Below, piece by piece: positions 34,266 through 42,948 of a stretch of 55,359 nt of DNA. Source of the stretch: an uncultured Oscillospiraceae bacterium (GTDB lineage: Bacteria; Bacillota; Clostridia; Oscillospirales; Oscillospiraceae); contig CAJUEU010000009.1 in NCBI GenBank assembly GCA_910585735.1, forward strand, positions 1 to 55,359. Direction: 5' to 3'. Under the pieces are notes generated by a model, which ran no database searches, was not told where the DNA came from, and worked only from the letters and a program-made list of their open reading frames with translations. Position 1 is the stretch's first letter. Each line of letters opens with the position of its first letter. Position numbers and translations under genes: made by a program.

Positions 34266-35342
34266 ATGAAAACCCTCCATGTGAATTTAGGTGAGCGTTC
34301 CTACGATATCCTCATCGCCGACCGCCTTCTGGACCGCGCCGGGGAGGAGATCAAAGCCGTCTGCCCCCAGGCCCGCCGGCTCTTTGTGGTGACCGACAGC
34401 AACGTGTTTCCCCTTTACCTGACCCGCCTGGCCAACAGCCTTACCGCCGCCGGGTTCGAGATGACCGCCCTCACCGTTCCGGCGGGGGAGAGCTCCAAGT
34501 GCGTTTCGGAGTTGAGCGGCCTTTGGGAGAAAATGTTGGCCTCTGGCCTCACCCGTACCGACGCGGTGGTGGCCCTGGGGGGCGGCGTGGTGGGGGACCT
34601 GGCGGGCTTTGCCGCCGCCACCGCCCTCCGTGGGGTGGACTTTGTCCAGATCCCCACTACCCTCCTGGCCCAGGTGGATTCCTCCGTGGGGGGCAAGGTG
34701 GCCATCGACCTGCGGGCAGGGAAGAACCTGGCCGGGGCTTTCTGGCAGCCGAAACTGGTCCTCATGGACCCGGATACCCTGAACACCCTCCCGGACGCCA
34801 CTTTTGCCGACGGTATGGCCGAGGTCATTAAATACGGCTGCATCCGGGACAAGGAATTCTTCGACTTCCTCCGGGCCCACCCCACAAGAGCTGAAATTAT
34901 GGCAAATATTGAATCCATTCTGTATCAATGCTGCGATATAAAACGCTCTGTTGTAGAGGAGGACGAACGGGATACCGGGTCCCGTATGGTCCTGAACTTC
35001 GGCCACACCATCGGCCACGCCTATGAACTCTCGGGGCATTACGAGCAATGGACCCACGGCCAGGCGGTAGCCGCCGGAATGTGCGCCGCCGCAAAGCTGG
35101 GAGTGACTCTGGGGCTCACCCCGCCTGAGCTCCCCGGTCAGATCGAGGCCATTCTCGTCCCCCTGGGGCTTCCCACCGCCATCCCCTGCGATGGGGATAC
35201 CTATGCCGCCGCCATCGGCCGGGACAAGAAGGGCGCCGGGGCGGACATCACCCTGGTGCTCTTGGACAGAATGGGCCACGCCGTCCTCCGCAAGCTGCCC
35301 AAGGCCACCCTGCTTCAAAGCATAGGCGCCCTACCAATGTAG
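34266..35342 (+). CDS. aroB: 3-dehydroquinate synthase
   Basis: Second shikimate-pathway enzyme, NAD- and metal-dependent. 358 residues with the NAD motif ALGGGVVGDLAGFAAAT, the PTTLLAQVDSSVGGK substrate region and metal-binding NFGHTIGHAYE. The start at 34266 is 9 bases after AAGAAGGA; an ATG three codons upstream is too close to the site. Codons 210-235 form an AT-rich patch unlike the rest. The stop codon and last residues come from a TGTAGGGG palindromic repeat at 35338. Confidence 0.95.
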   Translation: MKTLHVNLGERSYDILIADRLLDRAGEEIKAVCPQARRLFVVTDSNVFPLYLTRLANSLTAAGFEMTALTVPAGESSKCVSELSGLWEKMLASGLTRTDAVVALGGGVVGDLAGFAAATALRGVDFVQIPTTLLAQVDSSVGGKVAIDLRAGKNLAGAFWQPKLVLMDPDTLNTLPDATFADGMAEVIKYGCIRDKEFFDFLRAHPTRAEIMANIESILYQCCDIKRSVVEEDERDTGSRMVLNFGHTIGHAYELSGHYEQWTHGQAVAAGMCAAAKLGVTLGLTPPELPGQIEAILVPLGLPTAIPCDGDTYAAAIGRDKKGAGADITLVLLDRMGHAVLRKLPKATLLQSIGALPM

Positions 35343-35362
35343 GGGCGCACATCGTGCGCCCG
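35338..35362 (+). repeat. TGTAGGGG-type palindromic repeat supplying the aroB stop
   Basis: TGTAGGGG, hairpin CGCAC-ATC-GTGCG, CCCG. The TAG within TGTAGGGG (35340-35342) is the aroB stop codon. Same family as 20003-20028. Confidence 0.7.
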
Positions 35363-35403
35363 GCACCTTTGTTCCCTTTTTCATTCCCAAAGGAGGTCCT
35401 CCC

Positions 35404-37107
35404 ATGACCGTTACCATTACACCCACCAAACTGAAAGGTACCATCATCCCGCCCCCCTCCAAATCCCAGGCCCACCGGCTGCTTATCGCCGCCGCTCTGG
35501 CCCAGGGGGAGAGCGTCATCCACAATGTTGCCCTTTCCAAAGACATTGTGGCCACCATGAACTGCCTGGAGGAGCTGGGAGCAAGCTTTTCCCGAAAGGG
35601 GAGCACCGTCACGGTCACCGGCATGGGGGCCAATGCCATGTCCCCCATGCGCCGCATGGCCTACCCCCACCTGGACTGCGGGGAGTCGGGCTCTACCCTT
35701 CGATTCCTCATTCCCATCGCCCTGGCGGTGCGGGGAGGGGGGATCTTCACCGGGGCGGGGCGGCTTATGGAGCGGCCCCTGGAGCCCTATTTTGAGATCT
35801 TCCGGGAGAAGGGCATCTTCTACGAGCAGAAGGACGGCACCTTGACCGTTCAGGGTATGTTGGAGCCGGGGGTCTATCAGCTCCCCGGCAACGTGTCCTC
35901 CCAGTTCTTTACCGGGCTCCTCTTTGCCTTGCCCCTGCTCTCCGGCCCCTCGGCCATTATCCCCACCACAGAATTGGAGAGCGAGGGGTATATCCGCATG
36001 ACCCTTCAGGCTATGGCCCAATTCGGGGTGGAGATGGCCGCCACCATGTCTCTGCCCCCCCAGTACCACCCCTTTGGCAACCAGACCTACACCCCAACGG
36101 AAGCCACCGTGGAGGCCGACTGGTCCCAGGCCGGGTTCTGGTATGCCGCCCAAAATCTGGGCAATCAGGTTGACATAATAAATATGAATCCCGATTCTTC
36201 CCAGGGGGACAGGGTCATTGTTGAACATTATGTAAACTTAATAAAGCCGGGAGAAGTGACCATTGACGTGTCCGGCTGCCCCGACCTGGTGCCCCCCCTG
36301 GCCGCTATGGGGGCGGTGCGGCAGGGAAGGACCCGGCTCTGTAACGCCGCCCGGCTGCGGATGAAGGAGAGTGACCGGCTCTCGGCGGTCACTGACGTGT
36401 TATGTAAACTTGGAGCCCAGGTTACCGAAGGCCCTGATTTTCTGCAAATCGAGGGGCAGAACAGCCTCCCTGGGGGCGTGACGGTGGACGCCCACAACGA
36501 CCACCGCATCGCCATGATGGCCGCCATTGCCGCCACTGCCTGCGAGAAGCCCGTCACCATCACCGGGGCCCAGTGCGTCAGTAAGTCCTATCCTAATTTC
36601 TGGGAAGATTATGTCAACCTTGGCGGCGTCATGGAGCGGACCTACGCTATGACCCTGGAGCCCATTACCCTGGACAACTGGCGTCAGGCTGTGTTTCTCA
36701 CCACCGACCCCAAGCGGGAAAATCCTCTGGACCAGGAGTGGCTGTGCAGCAACGCCTTCTCTATGCTCCAGGCAATCTATGAGCCGGACTGTCAGTGCCG
36801 TCTCATCCGGGCCGACGGGAAAGCCGTGGGCTTTGTGATGTTTGAAGCCTGGGAGGAGAAGGGGGGCGAGCCTCTTCTCTGCCGCTATATGATCGATGTG
36901 GACTGCCAGGGCAGGGGCTATGGGGCCCAGGCCCTTCCCCTGGTCCTGGAGGAGATGTACCGGGTTTATGGCCGCCGGGCCATCTACCTTACGGTGGAAC
37001 AGGCCAACGAAAAAGCCGTCAGGATGTATGAAAAATTCGGCTTCCGATTTACCGGGGAGATGGACTGTGACGAGGCCGTCTATCTCCTGCCCGCCCCTGA
37101 GAATTGA
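35404..37107 (+). CDS. aroA: EPSP synthase fused to a C-terminal GNAT acetyltransferase domain
   Basis: 567 residues in one uninterrupted frame. Residues 1 to about 415 are 3-phosphoshikimate 1-carboxyvinyltransferase: PPPSKSQAHRLL near the start, ESGSTLRF, RMKESDRL and AHNDHRIAMM late. From about 418 to 567 a GNAT fold of the BltD/PaiA type follows, with the acetyl-CoA loop DCQGRGYGAQAL and the closing NEKAVRMYEKFGF. EPSP synthases normally end near residue 430, so the second domain is a true addition. Three GTTNACATAAT-type words lie inside the EPSP part and one more at its end. The start at 35404 follows AAAGGAGG. Confidence 0.92.
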   Translation: MTVTITPTKLKGTIIPPPSKSQAHRLLIAAALAQGESVIHNVALSKDIVATMNCLEELGASFSRKGSTVTVTGMGANAMSPMRRMAYPHLDCGESGSTLRFLIPIALAVRGGGIFTGAGRLMERPLEPYFEIFREKGIFYEQKDGTLTVQGMLEPGVYQLPGNVSSQFFTGLLFALPLLSGPSAIIPTTELESEGYIRMTLQAMAQFGVEMAATMSLPPQYHPFGNQTYTPTEATVEADWSQAGFWYAAQNLGNQVDIINMNPDSSQGDRVIVEHYVNLIKPGEVTIDVSGCPDLVPPLAAMGAVRQGRTRLCNAARLRMKESDRLSAVTDVLCKLGAQVTEGPDFLQIEGQNSLPGGVTVDAHNDHRIAMMAAIAATACEKPVTITGAQCVSKSYPNFWEDYVNLGGVMERTYAMTLEPITLDNWRQAVFLTTDPKRENPLDQEWLCSNAFSMLQAIYEPDCQCRLIRADGKAVGFVMFEAWEEKGGEPLLCRYMIDVDCQGRGYGAQALPLVLEEMYRVYGRRAIYLTVEQANEKAVRMYEKFGFRFTGEMDCDEAVYLLPAPEN

Positions 37108-37144
37108 AGATTTAGTTTACATAATATTAAAGGAGGACGAACGG

Positions 37145-37675
37145 ATGGAAAAGCTGAAATTGATTTTGCCGACTATGGAATACGCCGGACAGATCATGGC
37201 CTACAAGGAGGAGATGAAGTCCGCCGACAGCTCCATGGACGGCTGCGGCGCTCTGCGCCACTGTGAAACGGCGGAGGAGTGGCTGGCCCATAACGCCCTC
37301 TACACCGACCCCGCCACCCTCCCCGAAGGCAAGGTGCTGGCCACCCAGTTCCTCACCGTCCGGGAGGCGGATAACAAGCTGGTGGGGATGCTTCAGGTGC
37401 GGCACACCCTCAACGACTACCTGCGCCAATTTGGCGGCCACATCGGCTATTCCGTCCGGCCCTCGGAGCGGCGGAAGGGCTACGCCACCGAGCAGCTCCG
37501 CCAGGGCCTCCTCTGGTGCAGGGAGGAATTAGGGCTGGACAAGGTGATGATCACCTGCTATGACACCAACGAGCCCAGCCGCCGCACCATCCTGAAGGCC
37601 GGCGGCATCTACGAGGGCACCGCCCCGGAACCCGACACGGGGAGAAAACTGGAACGATATTGGGTCGCTTTATAG
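37145..37675 (+). CDS. GNAT family N-acetyltransferase (RimJ-like)
   Basis: 176 residues. The GNAT core is visible: HIGYSVRPSERRKGYATEQLRQGL is the acetyl-CoA loop and YDTNEPSRRTILKAGGIYEG the C-terminal part. The start at 37145 follows AAAGGAGGACG. It lies 37 bases after aroA, with one GTTTACATAAT motif in the spacer. The acceptor substrate is unknown. No sign of degradation. Confidence 0.88.
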   Translation: MEKLKLILPTMEYAGQIMAYKEEMKSADSSMDGCGALRHCETAEEWLAHNALYTDPATLPEGKVLATQFLTVREADNKLVGMLQVRHTLNDYLRQFGGHIGYSVRPSERRKGYATEQLRQGLLWCREELGLDKVMITCYDTNEPSRRTILKAGGIYEGTAPEPDTGRKLERYWVAL

Positions 37676-37714
37676 GTTTACATAATATCTGTTTACATAA
37701 TTTTGGAGGTGCCC

Positions 37715-38098
37715 ATGGATATTCACGCCTACTGGCAGGCCGTCCTGAGTCAAAACGCCGCCGCAATGAGGTCCTTTTTGGCCCCGGCGGCCGTGGTCTG
37801 TTGGCATAACACCAACGAGCGGTTTACAACGGAGGAATTTATCCGGGCCAACTGCGAGTACCCCGGCGACTGGGCCGGGGAGATCCAGCGCCTGGAGCGG
37901 CTGGGGGACCTGGTCATCACGGTCGCCCATGTATATACCCCGAAAGACCCGGCGGTGTCCTTCCATGTGACCTCTTTCATTCAGATAAAGGGCGATAAGA
38001 TCACCGCCGTGGACGAATACTGGGGTGACGACGGCCCGGCACCCCAATGGCGGCAGGATCTGGGTTTGGGCAAAAAAATCAAGGAGGAGCAGCCATGA
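37715..38098 (+). CDS. NTF2/SnoaL-like small protein
   Basis: 127 residues with the helix-plus-curved-sheet pattern of NTF2-like proteins: an N-terminal helix (YWQAVLSQNAAAMRSFLAP), VVCWHNTNERFTTEEFIRANCEYPGDW, and closing strands FHVTSFIQIKGDKITAVDEYWGDDG. Such proteins often act as small enzymes or ligand binders. The start at 37715 follows TTGGAGG; the preceding spacer has two GTTTACATAAT motifs. The end overlaps aroC by 4 bases. Role in the operon unknown. Confidence 0.78.
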   Translation: MDIHAYWQAVLSQNAAAMRSFLAPAAVVCWHNTNERFTTEEFIRANCEYPGDWAGEIQRLERLGDLVITVAHVYTPKDPAVSFHVTSFIQIKGDKITAVDEYWGDDGPAPQWRQDLGLGKKIKEEQP

Positions 38099-39138
38099 AA
38101 TACACTATTTTCGGAGAGTCCCACGGCCCTGCCATCGGCGTTGTCCTGGAGGGTGTTCCCGCCGGGCTGGAGCTGGACCTCAATGCCCTTCGTGCCGACA
38201 TGGCCCGCCGAGCCCCGGGAAAAAGTGCCCTGTCCACCGCCCGGAAAGAGACCGATGAGGTTAACATAATTTCCGGCTTCTTCGAGGGCAAGACCACCGG
38301 GGCCCCCCTCGCCATGGTGATCCAGAATTCCGATCAGCACTCGGGGGACTACGACGCCCTGCGCTACACCCCCCGGCCCTCCCACGGGGATTTTGCCGGA
38401 TTTATGGCCTCCAAGGGCTGTCAGGACCATCGGGGGGGTGGGCACTTCTCGGGCCGGCTCACCGCGCCTCTGGTGGCGGCGGGAGCGGTGGCCAAACAGC
38501 TCCTGGCCCAGAGGGGCGTGGAGGTGTATGCCCACATCAGCGGCATCTACGGGATCCTGGACGAGAGCTGGGAGGACCCGGCCCAGGTGAAGGCGGCCGC
38601 CGCCAAGCCCTTCCCGGTGCTGGACGACGCCAAGGGGAAGGAGATGCGGGAGGCTATTCTGGAGGCCAAACAGGGCCAGGACAGCGTGGGCGGCTCCATC
38701 GAGTGCGTGGTGGCAGGCCTCCCCGCCGGGCTGGGGGCCCCTGATTTTGGTAGGAACGTGGAGGGCGTCTTCTCCCAATATCTTTTCGCGGTCCCCGCCG
38801 TAAAAGCGGTGGCCTTCGGGGCCGGGGTGGGTTTCTCCTACATGCGGGGCACCGAGGCCAACGACCCCATTGTCAATCAGGATGGCCAGGTGGTCACCAA
38901 GACCAACAACGCCGGGGGCTGTAACGGGGGTATCACCAACGGAATGCCCGTGGTCTTTGAGGTCACGATGCGGCCCACCCCCTCCATCGGCCTGCCCCAG
39001 GAGAGTGTGGATCTTCGTACCGGGGAGGAAGTGGAGATCGAGATCACCGGCCGCCACGACCCCTGCATCGTTCCCCGGGCGGTGCCTGTCATTGAGGCCG
39101 CGGCGGCATTAGCAGCCTGTGAGCTGCTAATGCTATAA
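38095..39138 (+). CDS. aroC: Chorismate synthase
   Basis: Last shikimate-pathway step, giving chorismate from EPSP with reduced FMN. 347 residues, normal length. The three signature regions are seen: GESHGPAIG near the start, RPSHGDFAG...GCQDHRGGGHFSGRLTA, and late TNNAGGCNGGITNG. The start at 38095 overlaps the upstream stop and follows AAGGAGG. A GTTAACATAAT motif lies in codons for Val-Asn-Ile-Ile (38260). Confidence 0.96.
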   Translation: MKYTIFGESHGPAIGVVLEGVPAGLELDLNALRADMARRAPGKSALSTARKETDEVNIISGFFEGKTTGAPLAMVIQNSDQHSGDYDALRYTPRPSHGDFAGFMASKGCQDHRGGGHFSGRLTAPLVAAGAVAKQLLAQRGVEVYAHISGIYGILDESWEDPAQVKAAAAKPFPVLDDAKGKEMREAILEAKQGQDSVGGSIECVVAGLPAGLGAPDFGRNVEGVFSQYLFAVPAVKAVAFGAGVGFSYMRGTEANDPIVNQDGQVVTKTNNAGGCNGGITNGMPVVFEVTMRPTPSIGLPQESVDLRTGEEVEIEITGRHDPCIVPRAVPVIEAAAALAACELLML

Positions 39139-39288
39139 AGGGGACCCCGGGAAAACGCGAAGCGTTTTTTGGGGGAGAGGAGGGGCAGCGGAATGAGCGA
39201 GCTTTTGGGATTACCCAAAAGCGAGGGATATATAGCTTGCCCGACGAAGCGGCCTGTGAGATTTTAGGAATATAAGGGGGAGACCGCC
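39139..39288 (+). other. 150-base spacer between aroC and pheA with two hairpins
   Basis: Hairpins AAAACGC-GAA-GCGTTTT (39152-39168, followed by TT and G-run) and GCTTTTGGG-ATTA-CCCAAAAGC (39201-39222). The first resembles a weak terminator. No gene or promoter seen. Confidence 0.5.
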
Positions 39289-40461
39289 ATGTCTCAATTA
39301 GAGGAATACCGTGCCAAGATCGACGCCATCGACGCCCAGCTTTCCCGGCTCTTTTTGGAGCGGATGGAAGTGACCGGGCGGGTGGGGAAATATAAAAAGG
39401 CCCAGGGTATCCCGGTGCTGGACGCCCAGCGGGAGAAGCAGGTCATTGCCGCCAAGACTGCCCTCACCGATGACCCGGCGGGCAAGGCCGACCTGGCCGC
39501 CCTCTACGAGTCCATTATGGCCATCTCCCGCCGCCAGCAGCGCAAGCTGGTGCGGGAGGGGAGCGAGGATACGGGTTACGCCCGGTGGCTCAAGGCCTTG
39601 GAGGGCAGGCGCTCCCCGGTGGAGCGCCCCCGGGTGGTCTACCAGGGAGAGCCGGGGTGCTATTCTGAGGAGGCGGCCGCCGGGTTCTTCGGAGAGCGTG
39701 TGGAGTCTAAGGGGCTTCCCTGGTTCGACGACGTGTTCGCCGCCCTCAGCCGGGGGGAGGCCGACTACGCCATGCTCCCCATTGAGAACTCCTCCACCGG
39801 GTCCATCCGGCAGGTCTACGACCTGCTGGCCCAATATGATTTCTCCCTGGTGGGGGAGTGGCAGGTGAAGGTGGAGCACTGTCTGGCCGCCCTTCCGGGG
39901 GTGAAGCTGGAGGACATCAAAACGGTCTACTCCCATGAGCAGGGGCTTATGCAGTGCGACAAGTTCCTGGACGGACACCGGGACTGGGCCCGGGTGCCTG
40001 TGCTGGATACGGCGGGCTCAGCCAAGCAGGTGAGCGAGACTGGGGACCGGGCCGTTGCGGCCATCTGCTCCCGAAGGGCGGCAAAGCTTTACGGCCTGGA
40101 GGAACTGGCATTCCCCATCAACCACAACGCCGCCAATGTGACCCGGTTCGTGGCGGTCTCCCCCAGGCTGGAGCTCCGGGAGGGACGGGACAAAATTTCC
40201 GCTGTATTCTCCCTGCCCCACCAGTCGGGCTCCCTCCACGAGATCCTGACCATCTTCGCCGTCCAGGGGCTCAACCTTCAAAAGTTAGAGTCCAGGCCCA
40301 TTCTGGGCCGGGGCTGGGAGTACCTCTTCTTTCTGGACTTCACCGGGGACCTGACCGCCCCGGGGATGGACGGGGTGCTCCACGAGCTGAGCCAGCTTTC
40401 GGCGGATTTTCGCATTTTAGGGAACTTCAGGGCTTATGAGGGAGAGAATGGACATGGATAA
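39289..40461 (+). CDS. pheA: Bifunctional chorismate mutase / prephenate dehydratase
   Basis: 390-residue P-protein converting chorismate to phenylpyruvate. The chorismate mutase helix domain covers residues 1-90, the dehydratase about 115-290 with PIENSSTGSI and the catalytic TRF (NVTRFVAVS). The C-terminal ACT domain (about 300-375) has the phenylalanine-binding motif GSLHEIL and ESRP, so feedback inhibition by Phe is expected. It is the only chorismate-using gene in the operon, consistent with Phe control of the leader. The start at 39289 has GGGGGAG 8 bases upstream. Confidence 0.96.
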   Translation: MSQLEEYRAKIDAIDAQLSRLFLERMEVTGRVGKYKKAQGIPVLDAQREKQVIAAKTALTDDPAGKADLAALYESIMAISRRQQRKLVREGSEDTGYARWLKALEGRRSPVERPRVVYQGEPGCYSEEAAAGFFGERVESKGLPWFDDVFAALSRGEADYAMLPIENSSTGSIRQVYDLLAQYDFSLVGEWQVKVEHCLAALPGVKLEDIKTVYSHEQGLMQCDKFLDGHRDWARVPVLDTAGSAKQVSETGDRAVAAICSRRAAKLYGLEELAFPINHNAANVTRFVAVSPRLELREGRDKISAVFSLPHQSGSLHEILTIFAVQGLNLQKLESRPILGRGWEYLFFLDFTGDLTAPGMDGVLHELSQLSADFRILGNFRAYEGENGHG

Positions 40462-41269
40462 AAAGCAGATCGAGGAGGTTAGGGCCCACTATGATGAGGC
40501 CCCTGTCATGGAGTGGGCCCGGTTGGAGCAGGAGCCCTTTGAGTTTGAGCTGACCACCTATATGATGGACCAATACATCCGCCCTGGGGACAGCGTGCTG
40601 GACATCGGCGGCGGGCCGGGACGGTACTCCATCCACTACACCCAAAAGGGCTGCGCCGTCACCCTGGCCGAGCTCTCCCTGGGGAATGTGGAGTATGCCA
40701 AAGCCAAGGCCCGGGAGGCGGGAGTGGACTTCCCCGCTTACGCCGTCAACTGCCTGGAGCTGGACAAGCTGGAGCTTCCACAGTTCGACCATGTGTTCCT
40801 CATGGGGCCCCTCTATCATCTCCAGAGTGAGGCCGACCGGGTGAAGGCGGTGGAAAATGCCCTTCAATGTCTGAAGCCGGGCGGGAAGCTCTACGTGTCC
40901 TTTATCCCGGTTTTCTCCGGGCTGATCTACGATCTCCAGCATGAGGGGCATATTTGTGAGGATGTGGCCATCCCTGCCTGCCGGAAGCTTGTGGAGGGTG
41001 TGCCCAAGGGGGAGGATTACAGCGGCCCCGGCTTCACGGCGGTGTATTTTTACCACCTTCGGAACATTTTGCCTTTCATGGAGCGCTTTCCCCTCAAAAA
41101 GCTTCACCTGTTCGGACAGGAGGGCTTTCTGGCTCCCAACAAGCTCCAGCTTCGGGAGAGGAGCCCGGAGGAGGTTGCCCAGTGGGTGGAGCTGGCCAAA
41201 CAGTGTATTGAGGTCCCTGAGCTTTTGAGCTGGAGCGAGCACATCATGTACATCGGGGAAAAGGAGTGA
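40448..41269 (+). CDS. Class I SAM-dependent methyltransferase
   Basis: 273 residues with motif I VLDIGGGPGRYSIHY (about residues 48-62) and downstream motifs VFLMGPLYHL and LKPGGKLYVSFI. Other possible starts are at 40436 and 40454; 40448 is favoured by GAGGGAGA directly upstream. It overlaps the end of pheA. The substrate is unknown. Its place in the aromatic operon suggests, but does not show, a link to that pathway. Confidence 0.85.
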   Translation: MDMDKKQIEEVRAHYDEAPVMEWARLEQEPFEFELTTYMMDQYIRPGDSVLDIGGGPGRYSIHYTQKGCAVTLAELSLGNVEYAKAKAREAGVDFPAYAVNCLELDKLELPQFDHVFLMGPLYHLQSEADRVKAVENALQCLKPGGKLYVSFIPVFSGLIYDLQHEGHICEDVAIPACRKLVEGVPKGEDYSGPGFTAVYFYHLRNILPFMERFPLKKLHLFGQEGFLAPNKLQLRERSPEEVAQWVELAKQCIEVPELLSWSEHIMYIGEKE

Positions 41270-41751
41270 CGGTTCTGAAGGGGAACATTCCAGTCCGGGA
41301 GATCGCCGTTCCAGAGAAGAAAACCGCCATTTCCAGGGAGATCTTAGAGGCTCTACCCGACTGGTTCGGCATCCCCGAGGCCCGGGAGGAGTACATTGCA
41401 AGCAGCGCCGGAGAGCTGCTCTTCGCCGCCTTTGACGGGGAGGCCCCGGTGGGGTTCCTTACCCTGAAGCGGACCGGGGAAGCCACCGCCGAGCTGGCTG
41501 TCATGGGGGTACGGAAGGAGTACCACCGCAGGGGGGTGGGCCGGGCGCTCTTTGAGGCGGCCAAGGCACGGGCCAAGGCGCTGGGCTACGCTTTTCTCCA
41601 GGTCAAGACGGTGCAGATGGGCCGTTACCCGGAGTACGACGCCACCAACCGTTTTTACCTGGCTCTGGGCTTTCGGGAGCTTGAGGTATTTCCCAAGCTC
41701 TGGGACGAGGGGAACCCCTGCCAGGTCTATATTCTGTATCTTGGAGGCTGA
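41266..41751 (+). CDS. GNAT family N-acetyltransferase
   Basis: About 161 residues. The acetyl-CoA motif is VRKEYHRRGVGRALFEAAKARA and the C-terminal signature TNRFYLALGFRELE. The start is not certain: GTG at 41266 overlaps the methyltransferase stop but sits right on the AAGGAG site, so a CTG at 41275 is also possible. Third GNAT domain of the operon. Substrate unknown. Confidence 0.82.
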   Translation: MTVLKGNIPVREIAVPEKKTAISREILEALPDWFGIPEAREEYIASSAGELLFAAFDGEAPVGFLTLKRTGEATAELAVMGVRKEYHRRGVGRALFEAAKARAKALGYAFLQVKTVQMGRYPEYDATNRFYLALGFRELEVFPKLWDEGNPCQVYILYLGG

Positions 41752-41754
41752 GAG

Positions 41755-42258
41755 ATGAAAAATTTAGTCCTCATCGGTATGCCCGGCTCGGGCAAGACCA
41801 AGATGGGCCGGATTCTGGCCGAGCGGTTTGGCCTCCCTCTGGTGGACACCGACCAAATGGTAGTGGAGAAGGCCGGGAAGTCCATCCCGGAGATCTTCGG
41901 GGCCCAGGGAGAACCCGCCTTTCGGGACCTGGAGGCCGCCGCCGTGCGGGAGGCCGCCGCCCTCAATGGGGCGGTGATCGCCACCGGGGGCGGGGTGATC
42001 CTGCGGGAGGAGAATATGGCGGCCCTTCGGGAGACCGGGCTGGTCTTCTTTCGGGACCGATCCCCGGCGGCGATCGTGGGGGAGGACCTGACCGGCCGGC
42101 CCCTCATCGGCAGTGACAGCGAGCGGGTCTACCGGCTCTACAAGGAGCGGCTGCCCCTCTACCAAAAGTACGCCCACCACACCATCCCCCACACCGACAC
42201 CTACGAGGAGGCGGCGGCTATGATCGCCGCCCTCTTTGAGAAGGAGGCAGAGGCATGA
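41755..42258 (+). CDS. aroK: Shikimate kinase
   Basis: 167 residues. Walker A GMPGSGKT at residues 8-15, DTD of the shikimate-binding region (VDTDQMVVEKAG), and the lid ATGGGVILREENMAAL. Phosphorylates shikimate to shikimate-3-phosphate with ATP. The start at 41755 is 3 bases after the GNAT stop with GGAGG upstream. The end overlaps aroQ by 4 bases. Confidence 0.95.
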   Translation: MKNLVLIGMPGSGKTKMGRILAERFGLPLVDTDQMVVEKAGKSIPEIFGAQGEPAFRDLEAAAVREAAALNGAVIATGGGVILREENMAALRETGLVFFRDRSPAAIVGEDLTGRPLIGSDSERVYRLYKERLPLYQKYAHHTIPHTDTYEEAAAMIAALFEKEAEA

Positions 42259-42701
42259 GATTTCTCATTATCAACGGCCCCAACCTGAACCTGCTGGGCA
42301 AGCGGGAGCCGGGCATCTACGGCGGCGAGAGCTACGAGGCTCTCTGCCAAATGGTGAAGGACCACGCCGCCGCCCACGGCTCCACCGCCGAGTGCTTCCA
42401 AAGTAACCACGAGGGGGCCATTATAGACGCCATCCAGGCGGCCGACGGGGTCTATGACGCCATCGTTATCAATCCGGGGGCCTACACCCATTATTCCTAC
42501 GCTATTTTGGACGCCCTGAAGGCCATCTCGGTGCCGGCCTACGAGGTCCACATTTCCCACATCGACCAGCGGGAGAGTTTCCGGGCGGTGTCGGTCACCG
42601 CCCCCGCCTGCGTGGGCCAGCTCTACGGCCACGGGCTGAAGGGGTATCTTATGGCGATGGACTGGTTTTTGGAGGGGAAGGCGAAACAACGGAACGACTG
42701 A
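42255..42701 (+). CDS. aroQ: 3-dehydroquinate dehydratase, type II
   Basis: 148 residues of the dodecameric type II class: NGPNLNLLGKREPGIYGGES near the N-terminus with the active-site Arg and Tyr, INPGAYTHYSYAILDAL, and EVHISHIDQRESFR. Converts 3-dehydroquinate to 3-dehydroshikimate. The start overlaps aroK (ATGA). It is the last aro gene of the main operon; aroE lies 6 kb downstream. Confidence 0.96.
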   Translation: MRFLIINGPNLNLLGKREPGIYGGESYEALCQMVKDHAAAHGSTAECFQSNHEGAIIDAIQAADGVYDAIVINPGAYTHYSYAILDALKAISVPAYEVHISHIDQRESFRAVSVTAPACVGQLYGHGLKGYLMAMDWFLEGKAKQRND

Positions 42702-42702
42702 G

Positions 42703-42784
42703 CCAGGCAGAGAGTGCCCGGCGAAATAAGTTCGCCGGGCCTACGCTACAAACGTGCCCCCGGCACGTTTGCTTAACGCTGCGG
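42703..42784 (+). repeat. Palindromic repeat, CCGGCGAAATAAGTTCGCCGG type (copy 1)
   Basis: About 80 bases with two hairpins: CCCGGCGAA/TTCGCCGGG and AAACGTGCC-CCC-GGCACGTTT. The second copy at 43445-43527 has AAATTTGCC-CCC-GGCAAATTT at the same place, so the stem changed on both sides. Confidence 0.8.
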
Positions 42785-42853
42785 TGTTTCACGTCGGGGC
42801 GTTAAGAAAACCCGCCGGGGGCGGGTGGGGCGGCTTCGCTTTGCGAAACGCCC

Positions 42854-42887
42854 GGGACGGTCGTTGGCCAAAGGCCAATGACGTCCC
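42854..42887. repeat. GGGAC-type palindromic repeat (copy 1)
   Basis: Outer GGGAC...GTCCC with an inner stem TTGGCC-AAA-GGCCAA. A second, inverted copy at 44645-44678 keeps the flanks but has inner stem CGGC-AAA-GCCG. Confidence 0.7.
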
Positions 42888-42948
42888 AAACCGACCGAGG
42901 CGGCTGTGCCGCCGAGGGCTCTGTTTGGTAGAGATGCCGTTTCGACGA

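Larger units (their letters stand above)
36169..38270. repeat. Cluster of eight GTTNACATAAT motifs in aro genes and spacers
   Basis: Matches to GTTNACATAAT or its complement, at most one mismatch: 36169-36179 (+), 36227-36237 (-), 36399-36409 (-), 36608-36618 (-), 37115-37125 (+), 37676-37686 (+), 37691-37701 (+), 38260-38270 (+). Four lie in aroA, three in the two spacers before ribosome sites, one in aroC. Coding copies use different frames (YVNL, LCKL, VDII, VNII) and rare AT-rich codons. Two more copies lie in aroE. Confidence 0.7.
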
